A stretch of DNA of 64,000 nucleotides from Corynebacterium sp. HS2168-gen11 (GTDB lineage: Bacteria; Actinomycetota; Actinomycetes; Mycobacteriales; Mycobacteriaceae). The notes below the pieces were generated by a model. The model was not told where the DNA came from and made no database searches. It worked only from the letters and a program-made list of their open reading frames with translations. Shown here one piece after another: positions 28,864-38,387 of this stretch (position 1 is the first letter of the stretch; every line of letters begins with the position of its first letter). A program made the translations under genes and the position numbers. The stretch is from contig NZ_JANUXR010000007.1 in NCBI RefSeq assembly GCF_024834075.1, positions 97,370-161,369 of the forward strand. Reading direction: 5' to 3'.

Positions 28864-29249
28864 ATAGTGGCCCACCTGCAGATATTGCTCCACCTGCATG
28901 CTTGACGACGCCGCCAGCCTACCGAGTTCTTGTTCATCTCCATACCTTGCCAAGGTTGGCGGCGATCGGATGGTTGCGTTGGCGGCTGCACCATAAAATG
29001 TGCGAACAACTGCGTTCGCGCATGTCACGCTCTGGAATCAGCGCTGCGTGTTTGTGGAAATACATCTGCGAGCAGTGTGAAAAGTATTTGCAGCTACGTG
29101 GGCATCTACCCATGCAGATCACGCCTGAATGGTGGCAGTATGCTGCTTGTTTTGTGCGCGTTTGCTGGTGGCGAACATTGGTGACGTTATATCCTTCTTG
29201 CGCTAAACTTTAGTCACATAGACTCAACTTATTGGCTAAAGGGGACATC
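28864..29249. other. Intergenic region before dnaJ
   Basis: About 385 bases. The left part holds one copy of the GCTTGACGACGC word (28901-28912). The right end carries the dnaJ HAIR element. Reading frames here have no credible start or composition. Confidence 0.5.
29208..29228 (+). promoter_or_regulatory. HAIR element upstream of dnaJ
   Basis: CTTTAGT-CACATAG-ACTCAAC: one mismatch in the left arm, perfect right arm, 7-base spacer. It lies 22 bases before the dnaJ start and gives dnaJ-hspR its own HspR control, which fits the physical split from dnaK-grpE. Confidence 0.78.
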
Positions 29250-30413
29250 ATGGCTGCAAAAAATGAATGGGCAGAAAAAGATTATTATGCCGATTTGGGA
29301 TTACAATCTTCTGCTACTGAAGCAGAAATTAAAAAAGCGTATCGAAAATTAGCTCGCGAGAATCACCCCGACTCCCATCCAGGAGATAAGGTCAAAGAAG
29401 AACGATTTAAGCAAGTCGCAGAAGCCTATGACGTCATTGGCGATGAAGCCAAGCGAAAAGAATACGATGAATTCCGCACCATGCTCCGCTCAGGCGGATT
29501 TGGAGGTGGTTTCCCCGGCGGTGGAGGCTTTCGCGGCGCCGACTTCGACCTCTCAGACCTCTTTGGACACGCTGGAATGGGCGGCCAAGCAGGTGGTTTT
29601 GGGAATCTCTTCGGTGGCGGTTTCGGCGGCGGTAGTACTTCTCGCAGGTCAACTCGGCCGACGCGAGGGGCCGATGTGGAAACGGAAGTGACATTAGACT
29701 TCCAAGAAGCAGCCCTTGGCACTGAATTCCCGGTGCAATTAACTGGTGATGCACCATGTGCCGCCTGTCATGGTTCCGGCTCAAGAACTGGCGCGTTATC
29801 CACCTGTGGTACTTGCCACGGCACTGGTTTTACCAACGAACAACGCGGTGCATTCGGTCTTTCCGCACCATGTACCGTATGTGATGGCACCGGTAAAACC
29901 GCAAAGGATCCATGTCAGGAATGCCGCGCACGCGGAACTGTGCGCAGGTCACGCACAATTACTGTCCGTATTCCAGGAGGCGTTGAAGACGGCCAAAAAG
30001 TACGCCTGGCAGGAAAAGGTGAAGCCGGCCCACATGGTCTGCCAGCAGGGGATCTTTTCGTCACCGTTCACGTACGCCCAGATGAACTCTTTAGCCGCAA
30101 TGGGAACGATCTGCTTGTCACCGTTCCCGTTAGCTTTGCCGAATTAGCCCTTGGTGCCACCATCTCAGTGCCAACGCTGAGTGGCAGCGTAAAGGTGAAG
30201 ATTCCAGCTGGTACTCCAAGTGGACGAGTCTTGCGTGTGCGCGGTCGCGGCATTGCGAAAAAAGGTGGAGTTGTTGGCGATCTGCATGTCACGGTTGTTG
30301 TCGAAGTGCCGACACAGCTGAGCGAACAAGCGCAAGCAACGCTGCGGAGCTACCAAGAAGCAGAAGCAGCAGGAGGCTTTGACCCACGCGCGAAGATTAC
30401 AAACGCACGCTAA
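29250..30413 (+). CDS. dnaJ: Chaperone protein DnaJ
   Basis: 387-residue type I J-protein that delivers clients to DnaK and stimulates its ATPase. J domain with HPD (NHPDSHPG, about residue 39), long Gly/Phe-rich linker (about 80-140), and four zinc motifs beginning [24 protein letters not shown] and [10 protein letters not shown]-terminal substrate domain follows. ATG 29250 is chosen over the upstream TTG 29232 because AAAGGGGAC precedes it. hspR follows after 34 bases. Confidence 0.95.
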   Translation: MAAKNEWAEKDYYADLGLQSSATEAEIKKAYRKLARENHPDSHPGDKVKEERFKQVAEAYDVIGDEAKRKEYDEFRTMLRSGGFGGGFPGGGGFRGADFDLSDLFGHAGMGGQAGGFGNLFGGGFGGGSTSRRSTRPTRGADVETEVTLDFQEAALGTEFPVQLTGDAPCAACHGSGSRTGALSTCGTCHGTGFTNEQRGAFGLSAPCTVCDGTGKTAKDPCQECRARGTVRRSRTITVRIPGGVEDGQKVRLAGKGEAGPHGLPAGDLFVTVHVRPDELFSRNGNDLLVTVPVSFAELALGATISVPTLSGSVKVKIPAGTPSGRVLRVRGRGIAKKGGVVGDLHVTVVVEVPTQLSEQAQATLRSYQEAEAAGGFDPRAKITNAR

Positions 30414-30447
30414 TCCATCGCAAGTGTCGGGACAAAGGAGTTGGAAA

Positions 30448-30864
30448 ATGCGAAATTCACATGAGTTTCCCCACGATGATGAGTTCGTTGAAGAAGTGTT
30501 TGTGATTTCTGTTGCTGCTGAACTTGCTGGCATGCATGCGCAAACCTTACGTACCTATGACCGCATGGGCTTAGTGACGCCGCAACGTACCAGCGGTGGT
30601 GGTCGGCGGTATTCCCAGGCAGATGTTGAACTCTTGCGAATGGTGCAACGCTTAAGCCAAGAAGATGGCGTCAATCTGGCAGGTATTAAAGCAATCATTG
30701 ACTTGAAGAAAGAAAATGAACGCCTGAGGGCACAACTTCGCGCGATGCAACGCGAAAATGAACAACTCAAGCGAGAAATGGTACGGCCTCGCGGTGAAAT
30801 CGTGCACGTGCCGCGTTCCTCTGCAGTTGTTATGTGGGAACCACGTCGCGGCAAGCGTCGCTAA
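30448..30864 (+). CDS. hspR: Heat-shock repressor HspR (MerR family)
   Basis: 138-residue repressor of the HAIR regulon. MerR-type helix-turn-helix (VISVAAELAGMHAQTLRTYD then RMGLVTPQRTSGGGRRYSQ), coiled-coil (LKKENERLRAQLRAMQREN) and a basic C-terminus. ATG 30448 follows AAAGGAG. In actinobacteria HspR works with DnaK as corepressor. HAIR elements in front of dnaK, dnaJ and clpB in this window suggest all three are its targets, and control of dnaJ-hspR means autoregulation. Confidence 0.94.
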   Translation: MRNSHEFPHDDEFVEEVFVISVAAELAGMHAQTLRTYDRMGLVTPQRTSGGGRRYSQADVELLRMVQRLSQEDGVNLAGIKAIIDLKKENERLRAQLRAMQRENEQLKREMVRPRGEIVHVPRSSAVVMWEPRRGKRR

Positions 30865-30874
30865 GCACGACCAC

Positions 30875-32191
30875 TTATTGAGGCGACGCAGGCTCGCGAT
30901 GGCGGGTCTGTAATCGCTGTACCTCCGCGCGCAAGTCTGCTAAAAACTGCTGGTGGTGGAAGTATCCAGAGTGATCACTATGGTAGCGCCAATGCTCATC
31001 AGCGAGCATTTCTGGAGCTTTGCCATGTATACCGGTGTGCTGCGTGCTGAGTAAGGAAATAGGATCAGCCGTTCCGGTTGCCGCAACCAATCGAGTCGAG
31101 TCAGGTACATGCAGCTCTTGGCGATGCATCGCTCGAATGCCAGGACTGCCTGCCACCACCAAGGTATCAATATTCCAATTCCCACGTGCCGCCACACCAG
31201 CAACCACACTGCCATAGGAATGAGCAACCACCAGATGTTTCGCATGCGGGTTTCGCGCCTGCAGCTGCCTGTGAAATTGCTGTAACCGCGCACCTGCGCT
31301 TAATGCAGGAACCGCTAATCCCGCCTGCATCCACGTGCGCGGTGCCCGATAGTGCAGCCACATCACCGTGGCGTGGTTGAGTCTTCCAGATGGGCCTTGC
31401 GTAACCGCCTCATGGATCCCTTGTGCGCGGGCAATATAGGTTGGCCAACTTTGCGGCTCATGTGATCCAGCTCCTGGCACCAACGTCGTAATCACATCAG
31501 CAGCATCAATATCGCCAATACTGATCACGACACCTGCTGGCGAGCGTTGTAATAGTTTGGCTGCTGGATAGTGCTGGAAAATCTCGGCAAGTGCAGCATC
31601 TTCTGCCACTTGATCTCGACTCAGCACTTCTCCTTTGGATCCTTCAGCTCCTTCAGATACAAGCGGTGCCTGCGCTACTGGCCGTGCAGACGTATCAGAT
31701 GCTGGATCAAGCGGTGCCAACAGTGGTGGAACCGGATCTGGAGTACATATTCGAGTTTGTGCGAGCGCATGTGCGCAGGCTTGATCTAATAATTGGGAGC
31801 GTTGATACAAATCATCCACAATGATCTGAAATAATGGCTGATACTCTAAAAACTCATCGAGACGAGCAAGCACACGATGATCCTCAACGTCGCCACCTAA
31901 GGATCGAATAGTGTCATGTACTTGCGCAAAATATGATTCAAGCTCTGCTTGATAGCTGGCAGTTACCGCCAAAATATGTGCATGTTCTGCAAGAATATCT
32001 AATTCAGTGCCACCGTGCTGCAAAATGTTGCGAAACTGCTGGTGGGCTGTGGTAAAACCATCACCTGCTTGGTGCTCAAACCACGTGCTTAAGCTGGTAT
32101 GAGCATGGTGAAATTGCTGCTGCATGCTGGCGATATACCGTTCAAGTGTGGCACTGGCAGCTTGTAACTGTTGTGCAAAGAATTGAAACAT
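30875..32191 (-). CDS. DUF1023 alpha/beta hydrolase
   Basis: 438-residue protein. The N-terminal 150 residues are helical and resemble WXG100-type bundles (FQFFAQQLQAASATLERYIA then FRNILQHGG). The C-terminal DUF1023 hydrolase has nucleophile motif VVAHSYGSVVAG, the TGTADPISLL acid region and late His (YHSDHSGYFH). The substrate is unknown. ATG 32191 is chosen because the upstream small gene stops one base before it (TGA-T-ATG), a coupled arrangement. It ends only 10 bases from the convergent hspR. Confidence 0.8.
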   Translation of the reverse strand: MFQFFAQQLQAASATLERYIASMQQQFHHAHTSLSTWFEHQAGDGFTTAHQQFRNILQHGGTELDILAEHAHILAVTASYQAELESYFAQVHDTIRSLGGDVEDHRVLARLDEFLEYQPLFQIIVDDLYQRSQLLDQACAHALAQTRICTPDPVPPLLAPLDPASDTSARPVAQAPLVSEGAEGSKGEVLSRDQVAEDAALAEIFQHYPAAKLLQRSPAGVVISIGDIDAADVITTLVPGAGSHEPQSWPTYIARAQGIHEAVTQGPSGRLNHATVMWLHYRAPRTWMQAGLAVPALSAGARLQQFHRQLQARNPHAKHLVVAHSYGSVVAGVAARGNWNIDTLVVAGSPGIRAMHRQELHVPDSTRLVAATGTADPISLLSTQHTGIHGKAPEMLADEHWRYHSDHSGYFHHQQFLADLRAEVQRLQTRHREPASPQ

Positions 32192-32192
32192 A

Positions 32193-32450
32193 TCACTGAC
32201 CTGCCACAGTGTTATGACCAAGCTGCATGCCAAGATCAGTATTCACATCGATGAGTGTGCGAACAAATGCTTGCACCTCATCGCGGTGATGTGCATATCG
32301 TTGCTGAACTGTATCTAGCACTTGCATGCTGTCATGCAATTCTTGCTGTAAGGCCGCATTGGTCAAGCTGGTTGGTAACTGCACCTGAGGTGTTGCAATA
32401 GTTTGGAACCTCGGTAATGGAGTTGTTGATGATGTGTAGAGAAGATTCAT
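32193..32450 (-). CDS. Small helical protein coupled to DUF1023 hydrolase
   Basis: 85 residues, largely helical by composition (LTNAALQQELHDSMQVLDTV then QQRYAHHRDEVQAFV), no signal peptide. Coupled to the DUF1023 gene by a one-base gap. The size and context resemble small WXG100-like partners of such hydrolases, but there is no WxG motif, so that is inference. No clear ribosome site precedes ATG 32450. Confidence 0.5.
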   Translation of the reverse strand: MNLLYTSSTTPLPRFQTIATPQVQLPTSLTNAALQQELHDSMQVLDTVQQRYAHHRDEVQAFVRTLIDVNTDLGMQLGHNTVAGQ

Positions 32451-32564
32451 GGAAGGTAGTGAACATCAACCGCTTCATATGAGGCAAGGGTGAGGTACAT
32501 ATTCATGCTCAAAACAGTGAAATCTGTGGATAACTTTTCTATTCGCGAAAGAATTCCACGTAAT

Positions 32565-33623
32565 ATGTGTGATATGCGTCTAGCCCTTGGACAAGTAGCC
32601 ACCACAGGTGATAAAGCAGCGAATCTGGAAACTGTTTGTGCATGGGTCAAACGTGCAGCAGAACAACACGCAGACTTGATTATCTTCCCCGAAGCGACCA
32701 TGCAGGCCTTTGGAACAGGCCCGTTGTACCAGGCGGCAGAGCCTTTGGATGGGCCATTTGTGCAGGCGCTGGCACGTTGCGCCAAGGAATATCAGATTGG
32801 GATTGTCGCTGGAATCTTCACCCCACCAACCGATGGCACCGGTGCCGCAGACGCCGAACCTGCCACAACTGTTGGATACAGCGGAAATGGTGGTCAAGGT
32901 AGCGTCGAAAAGCTAGGGTCGCAGGCGACGAACGCGGCGAATACTGTGGCAAATGTTGCGGTTGTGTGCTTGCCCGATGGCCGAGTCGCTGGATATGAGA
33001 AAATTCATACCTACGATGCGTTTGCATACCGCGAATCTGAGGAAGTAACTGCAGGTCAGAAGCTTGTGCTTGTGCCGTATCAAGACGTGACGATAGGGCT
33101 TGCGATCTGTTATGACTTACGGTTTCCAGAGATGTTTCGCGAACTTGCGCGCCGGGGTGCACAGATCATTGTTGTGCCGGTTTCATGGGCGGCAGGTCCG
33201 GGGAAAGCAATGCAGCGGCATGTATTGGCGCAGGCCAGAGCGTTGGATAGTACCAGCATGCTTGTTGTGGTGGATCACCCGTTGCCGTCTGCCGAGGCAG
33301 CAGGCGCAGCGACAGGAGACGTCGCAACAGGCACAACAGACGCAACAGGCACAACAGACGCAACATGCACAACGGCCGCAGCAGGAACCGCAAAAACTGC
33401 ACCAGCGGCATTGCACGTTGCACCGACTGGCATTGGCGAATCCACTGTGATCGCTGCCAATGGGGAAGTGTTGGCACGGCTTGATGCTACTGAGCAGTTG
33501 GCGATTGTCGATATTGATCCCGACTCGATTACGCAAGTGCGTGCCCAGCTGCCAGTGTTGCAGGTGAACTACGATTACGCAGCATTCGACACCGGCAGCA
33601 TCCAGCAATCGCCTGCTCAATAA
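32565..33623 (+). CDS. Carbon-nitrogen hydrolase (nitrilase superfamily)
   Basis: Amidase/omega-amidase-like enzyme with all three catalytic residues: Glu in IIFPEATMQAFG, Lys in GYEKIHTYDAF, Cys in GLAICYDLRFPE. Two insertions are unusual. One after GIFTPP is Gly/Ser/Ala-rich. The other, of about 45 residues, is Ala/Thr-rich and repetitive, after VVVDHPLPS. ATG 32565 or 32574 gives the family N-terminus (MRLALGQVAT); the open frame starts at 32490. Substrate unknown. Confidence 0.85.
   Translation: MCDMRLALGQVATTGDKAANLETVCAWVKRAAEQHADLIIFPEATMQAFGTGPLYQAAEPLDGPFVQALARCAKEYQIGIVAGIFTPPTDGTGAADAEPATTVGYSGNGGQGSVEKLGSQATNAANTVANVAVVCLPDGRVAGYEKIHTYDAFAYRESEEVTAGQKLVLVPYQDVTIGLAICYDLRFPEMFRELARRGAQIIVVPVSWAAGPGKAMQRHVLAQARALDSTSMLVVVDHPLPSAEAAGAATGDVATGTTDATGTTDATCTTAAAGTAKTAPAALHVAPTGIGESTVIAANGEVLARLDATEQLAIVDIDPDSITQVRAQLPVLQVNYDYAAFDTGSIQQSPAQ
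33325..33372 (+). repeat. Short tandem repeat in nitrilase gene
   Basis: Repeated units of GGCACAACAGACGCAACA encode TGTTDATGTTDAT within a surface insertion of the enzyme. It is in frame and could vary in copy number between strains. Confidence 0.75.
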
Positions 33624-33639
33624 TCGGCGTTATGCAAGG

Positions 33640-35019
33640 TTATTGCGGTGTATCAGGCAACTGGTTGGCACTATTGTCCGCCGCATCGCTTGACGACGCA
33701 GCCTCGTTCAACGTATCTGTTTCACCACTCACGCCGCCTTCGCTGACTCCGGAAGTATCGTCACGTTCCTGAAGAAAGCGTGCAGTGAATACCGCTTCAT
33801 ACAAATATTCGTGCTGATAATCCTGAATCTGAATATTTGCTGCCGGAATTCCACCTTCTACCAGCCGTTGGTACGTTTCTTTCGTCAACGCTCGTGGACC
33901 ACTGATCAGCACCTGATGGCCTTCCCACGTGCCGTAACTGGTGACAATATCGCCAACTTCACCAGTTTGACGCAGATGTAACCCACGTGGCGCCTGGCAA
34001 AACTCAGTTGGATTCACCCACCACGCATCTGTGGCATGACGACTCACCGGAATAATAAACAGCCACGGACAAAACGCCGCAAGCTGCCATAATCCTTGGA
34101 GCTCATAGAGTTCTCCTGGATATTCCGCGCTGACGAACACATGCGTATGCGGTGGATTGGTGTGTAAGAGCAGTTCTAAAATAATTGCGCGCAATGCAGC
34201 AAGACCTGTGCCGTGCGCAATCAACAGCAAGTCTTTGGCAGGATCCACGCTGAAACCACCGCGTGCTAAAGAAAGGTGCCAGGTATCTCCAGGTTTTGAA
34301 CTGCGCAACAGTGCTGAAGTCGCCGCAGTTTCTTGAATATGAAACTCGATCTGACCGGCATCGTTGGCAGGAATCGCCGGGCACAAATCTCGCCACACAC
34401 CACCGGTAAACGGTGTTGCAACGCCTAATGCTTGGCCTGCAGCAAAGTTCACAGGGGTTTCGCTGATCACGCGCACCACGGAAACCGCACGGCAGCGCTT
34501 TTCTACCTCTACGACTGTGGCTGGAATCATCTGCGTTTGACTCCGCTGCCCAGCGAGCGCCATTGCTGCAGTGCCGTGGTGTACCAGATTTTCAAAGGTA
34601 AAAACTTCTAAGTAGGAAAAATCGGCCAGTTGCGGATGCAGAACCTCAATCAGCGTGGTTTCTAGGGCAACAAAATCATAAAATCCACAAGAAACTGCCT
34701 GCACACCAAGCTGGGCTAGGAAATGATCCGTGTCCACGCTTGGTTGGCCTTGTGCGTCACAGGTTGCTAGTGCTGCAACGAGGGTGCGAATGAGCGGATA
34801 TTCTGCTGCGATATAGGCACGTGCGTGAGGGGCGCGTTGGAAAAAATGTTTCCAAAGTTGTGTTTGCAGGTGGTCTTCGTGGGCGAGTAAATGGGCCATG
34901 ATCGGCGCAAACACTTCTGGGCAGTGGTGCAAGTGGGCAACAAGTTCTGCGTGTTTCTGCAAGCCTGGTTCCAGCATGTGTTGCCATGCAGGCGGCTTGA
35001 AAGGATCATGCCTGGTCAC
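33640..35019 (-). CDS. Globin-like/ferredoxin reductase-like (flavohaemoprotein-type) protein
   Basis: 459 residues laid out like a flavohaemoglobin. The N-terminal globin-like domain (about 1-150) contains LWKHFFQRAP and DHFLAQLGV, whose His may be the proximal ligand although spacing differs from classical members. A ferredoxin-reductase beta-barrel (VVRVISETPVNFAAGQALGV) follows, then an NAD-binding domain with LLLIAHGTGLAALRAIILEL and HQVLISGP. A polar Ser/Ala/Asp tail ends it. Nitric oxide detoxification is possible but haem binding is unproven. GTG 35019 is used. A flavohaemoprotein-like gene also neighbours clpB in C. glutamicum, from memory. Confidence 0.72.
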   Translation of the reverse strand: MTRHDPFKPPAWQHMLEPGLQKHAELVAHLHHCPEVFAPIMAHLLAHEDHLQTQLWKHFFQRAPHARAYIAAEYPLIRTLVAALATCDAQGQPSVDTDHFLAQLGVQAVSCGFYDFVALETTLIEVLHPQLADFSYLEVFTFENLVHHGTAAMALAGQRSQTQMIPATVVEVEKRCRAVSVVRVISETPVNFAAGQALGVATPFTGGVWRDLCPAIPANDAGQIEFHIQETAATSALLRSSKPGDTWHLSLARGGFSVDPAKDLLLIAHGTGLAALRAIILELLLHTNPPHTHVFVSAEYPGELYELQGLWQLAAFCPWLFIIPVSRHATDAWWVNPTEFCQAPRGLHLRQTGEVGDIVTSYGTWEGHQVLISGPRALTKETYQRLVEGGIPAANIQIQDYQHEYLYEAVFTARFLQERDDTSGVSEGGVSGETDTLNEAASSSDAADNSANQLPDTPQ

Positions 35020-35209
35020 GACTTCATCTTAAGTGCTGTGCCAAACATGCTGCAATGATGCAGGTCGTGGCAGTTAGTAAAAAAAATGATGTAGCGATGT
35101 TTGCACGACAGACGGTGAAGCGCGTGGCGGCGTCGAAAAGCGAAGCGGAAAGATTTTTTACAGTTGCTTGACGACGTCTACCTGCGGGTTTCTTTCAGAT
35201 TCACACAAA

Positions 35210-35284
35210 GTTGCGTCTACTAGACTTAACTTTTTGCCAAGCGGTGCTATAGTGGTGCTAAAAGTTGAGTCTATGGAACTCAAC
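35210..35284 (+). promoter_or_regulatory. HAIR elements and -10 of clpB
   Basis: GTTGAGT-CTATGGA-ACTCAAC at 35264-35284 is a perfect palindromic HAIR. GTTGCGT-CTACTAG-ACTTAAC at 35210-35230 is a degenerate one, nearly identical to the first element before dnaK. TATAGT at 35248-35253 is a good -10 between them, so HspR bound downstream would block transcription. Confidence 0.85.
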
Positions 35285-35305
35285 TTCTGAAATGAAAGGA
35301 CAATC

Positions 35306-37849
35306 ATGAACGCTTTTAACCCAACTACGAAAACTCAAGAAGCTTTACAAATTGCATTACAAAAGGCCTCTGCCTTAGGTAATCCCGATATACGGCCGGC
35401 GCATCTATTAGCGGCAATTTTAAGTCAGGAAGAATCCATTGCGATTCCAGTACTTGCGGCAGTCGGTGTGGACGCGCAAACGTTGCGTACCAAGGCAGAT
35501 GCGTTAATTGCTGGCTATCCGCGTGCAACTGGCAGCTCGATGGCAAACCCAACCTTTAACCGAGATGGTTTAAATGCATTTACCGCTGCCCAAGAATTAG
35601 CGGCAACATTAGGTGATGAATATGTTTCGACCGAAGTGTTACTTGCCGCTATTGCGCAGGGCAATTCGGATGCGGCAGAGCTGTTGCGCCAGGTGGGGGC
35701 CACCTATGATGCGTTAAAGGCAGCGTTTCCTGTGATTCGTGGCAATAAGAAGGTGCAAAGCCAGGATCCTGAAACGCAGTTCCAAGCATTGGCAAAATAC
35801 TCAACGGATCTGACCCAGCGTGCCAGGGAAGGCAAGATTGACCCCGTTATCGGTAGGGATGCCGAGATTCGACGCGTGGTGCAGGTGTTAAGCCGCCGCA
35901 CGAAGAATAATCCAGTGCTTATTGGTGAGCCTGGCGTGGGTAAAACCGCGATCGTTGAAGGTCTTGCGCGACGCATTGTGGCAGGTGACGTTCCGGAATC
36001 ACTGAAGAACAAGAAGCTGATTAGTCTTGATTTAGGCTCAATGGTGGCCGGTGCAAAGTATCGCGGTGAATTTGAGGAGCGCCTCAAAGCTGTGCTTGAT
36101 GAAATCAAGGAAGCCGAAGGCGAGATCATTACCTTTATTGATGAGCTGCATACCATTGTTGGCGCAGGTGGAAGCGGTGATTCCGCAATGGATGCTGGCA
36201 ATATGATCAAGCCGCTCTTAGCGCGTGGTGAATTACGCCTGGTTGGTGCGACTACCTTGGATGAGTACCGCAAATATATTGAAAAAGATGCGGCATTAGA
36301 GCGTCGTTTCCAGCAGGTATTTGCGGCGGAACCATCGGTGGAAGATACTGTTGGCATTTTGCGTGGGTTGAAAGAGCGCTATGAAGTGCATCATGGCGTG
36401 CGAATTCAAGATTCTGCATTAGTTGCAGCCGCTACCTTATCGGATCGCTATATTAGTCAGCGTTTCTTGCCGGATAAGGCTATTGACTTAGTGGATGAAG
36501 CCGCATCGCGGTTGCGAATGGAAATTGATTCTTCACCGCAAGAAATCGACGAGCTGGAGCGCATTGTGCGACGCCTCGAGATTGAAGAAGTTGCGTTGGA
36601 AAAGGAAACTGATGCAGCTTCTCAAGATCGTCTGGAGAAATTGCGTATTGAGCTTGCCGATGAGCGCGAGCGCTTAGGTGAACTTACCGCGCGGTGGACG
36701 AATGAAAAACGTGCGATCGATAGTGTGCGCGCCGTGAAGGAAGAACTTGAGCAGCTGCGTTCGGCATCGGAAATTGCAGAGCGCGATGGCAACTACGGCT
36801 TGGTTGCGGAGCTTCGGTATGGCCGTATTCCAGAGCTGGAAAAGCAGTTGGCGGCAGCCGATGCCAGCGAAACGCATGCCACCTTGCTTACCGAAGAAGT
36901 CACGCCAGATACTATTGCTGAAGTTGTATCGGCGTGGACGGGTATTCCGGCCGGCAAGATGATGCAAGGTGAGATGGAAAAGCTGCTAGAGATGGAAGCA
37001 GAGCTAGGCAAACGCGTGGTAGGCCAGCATGTGGCGGTCGCGGCTGTGTCTGATGCGGTTCGTCGTGCCCGGGCAGGCGTCGCCGATCCGAATCGCCCAA
37101 CTGGATCCTTCCTCTTCCTTGGCCCAACCGGTGTTGGTAAAACAGAGCTGGCCAAGGCCTTGGCAGAGTTCCTCTTTGACGATGAACGCGCGATGGTGCG
37201 TATTGATATGTCCGAGTTCGGTGAGAAGCATTCCGTTGCACGTCTTGTTGGTGCGCCTCCAGGATATGTTGGCTACGACCAAGGTGGGCAGCTTACCGAG
37301 GCGGTTCGACGTCGCCCGTACACCGTTGTGCTTTTCGACGAGGTGGAAAAAGCTCATCCGGATGTCTTTGACATTTTGTTGCAGGTATTAGATGAAGGTC
37401 GTTTGACTGATGGCCAAGGGCGCACGGTGGATTTCCGCAATACCGTAATGATTCTGACCTCGAATCTTGGTGCCGGTGGTACTCAAGAAGCGATGATGGA
37501 TGCAGTCAAGCGTGCCTTTAAGCCAGAGTTTATTAACCGCCTTGATGATGTTGTCAGTTTCGATGCATTAAGCGCTGAGCAACTGACCAGCATTGTGGAT
37601 ATTCAAATTGCAAGTCTTGCCAAGCGTCTGGAAGGCCGTCGCCTCAAGCTGGAAGTTTCTGATGATGCCAAAGCATGGCTGGCAGCACGTGGCTATGATC
37701 CAGCCTATGGCGCGCGTCCGCTGCGTAGGCTGATCCAAAAAGAAATTGGTGATTCCTTGGCGAAGAAACTCATTGCCGGTGTGATTCACGATGGCGATAC
37801 CGTGAAGGTGACATTGGTGGATGATGCTTTGGAAGTCGCAGGTGCATAG
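35306..37849 (+). CDS. clpB: ATP-dependent disaggregase ClpB
   Basis: 847-residue AAA+ hexamer that dissolves protein aggregates with DnaK. N-domain (1-145) with repeated Clp_N motifs; first AAA+ with [15 protein letters not shown] (about 207) and IIFTFIDE-type Walker B (ITFIDELHT); long coiled-coil middle domain (about 395-520); second AAA+ with [16 protein letters not shown] (about 606) and [22 protein letters not shown] precedes ATG 35306. The middle domain separates it from ClpC. HAIR sites place it under HspR. Confidence 0.96.
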   Translation: MNAFNPTTKTQEALQIALQKASALGNPDIRPAHLLAAILSQEESIAIPVLAAVGVDAQTLRTKADALIAGYPRATGSSMANPTFNRDGLNAFTAAQELAATLGDEYVSTEVLLAAIAQGNSDAAELLRQVGATYDALKAAFPVIRGNKKVQSQDPETQFQALAKYSTDLTQRAREGKIDPVIGRDAEIRRVVQVLSRRTKNNPVLIGEPGVGKTAIVEGLARRIVAGDVPESLKNKKLISLDLGSMVAGAKYRGEFEERLKAVLDEIKEAEGEIITFIDELHTIVGAGGSGDSAMDAGNMIKPLLARGELRLVGATTLDEYRKYIEKDAALERRFQQVFAAEPSVEDTVGILRGLKERYEVHHGVRIQDSALVAAATLSDRYISQRFLPDKAIDLVDEAASRLRMEIDSSPQEIDELERIVRRLEIEEVALEKETDAASQDRLEKLRIELADERERLGELTARWTNEKRAIDSVRAVKEELEQLRSASEIAERDGNYGLVAELRYGRIPELEKQLAAADASETHATLLTEEVTPDTIAEVVSAWTGIPAGKMMQGEMEKLLEMEAELGKRVVGQHVAVAAVSDAVRRARAGVADPNRPTGSFLFLGPTGVGKTELAKALAEFLFDDERAMVRIDMSEFGEKHSVARLVGAPPGYVGYDQGGQLTEAVRRRPYTVVLFDEVEKAHPDVFDILLQVLDEGRLTDGQGRTVDFRNTVMILTSNLGAGGTQEAMMDAVKRAFKPEFINRLDDVVSFDALSAEQLTSIVDIQIASLAKRLEGRRLKLEVSDDAKAWLAARGYDPAYGARPLRRLIQKEIGDSLAKKLIAGVIHDGDTVKVTLVDDALEVAGA

Positions 37850-38387
37850 GTACTTGAGATTCGCGATGTCAGGCGCGGCGTAACACCGAACTGCACTGCT
37901 GCACCGAACTGCACCTGGTTGCGTGGCGCGGTGCGACACTGAATCGCACCTCATTGTGCGTGGCGCCATATCGCAGACAACCCTTGTGAACATGCAACAA
38001 TAGCATGCTTGCAAGGGTTGTTTTCCGTACAGCTGCAACGTGCTGCAGGGCAGGGTAAAGACGTGCCCGCCAACAGATGCTACAAGCGTTGATTCCGAAG
38101 GTGTGCAGCGTGGGTATGCGTCGATAAGCAGTGCATCGTGCGTCCGCACCCAGGGGATTTTTCAGTGGCCTGAAGTGACGATTGACCACGAAGGTGGGTA
38201 GCTGTGCGAGTATTGGAGATGTCGGTGTGAAAAATTTCATACGCAGGCGTTGTGCCATGATTATGGCGGCAAGAGCCACCTGATATTGCTAAATTAGATC
38301 ACCGTATTATTGTTTACCAGCGCAATTGCTAGAGGGCATGCAGTGGTGATGGCAATTTTTATGCATAACCGCATAGAATAGAAGGTT
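37850..38387. other. Intergenic region after clpB
   Basis: About 540 bases. A clpB terminator lies at 37977-38025. CACCGAACTGCAC occurs twice in a row near 37889 and 37907. Minus-strand frames here (for example 37869-38279) have Cys/Arg-rich unlikely compositions. TAGAAT near 38374 may be the -10 of the next gene, which would have a very short leader. Confidence 0.5.
37977..38025 (+). terminator. Terminator of clpB
   Basis: ACAACCCTTG (37977-37986) pairs with CAAGGGTTGT (38012-38021), followed by TTTCC. It lies about 130 bases past the clpB stop. Confidence 0.75.

Noticed and set aside
28902..29213. 103-residue plus-strand frame upstream of dnaJ
   Set aside because: Trp/Cys/Arg-rich, no start signal, and it overlaps the promoter region of dnaJ.
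37568..38279. Minus-strand frames in and after the clpB 3' end
   Set aside because: They overlap clpB coding sequence and its terminator, and their composition is unlike protein.
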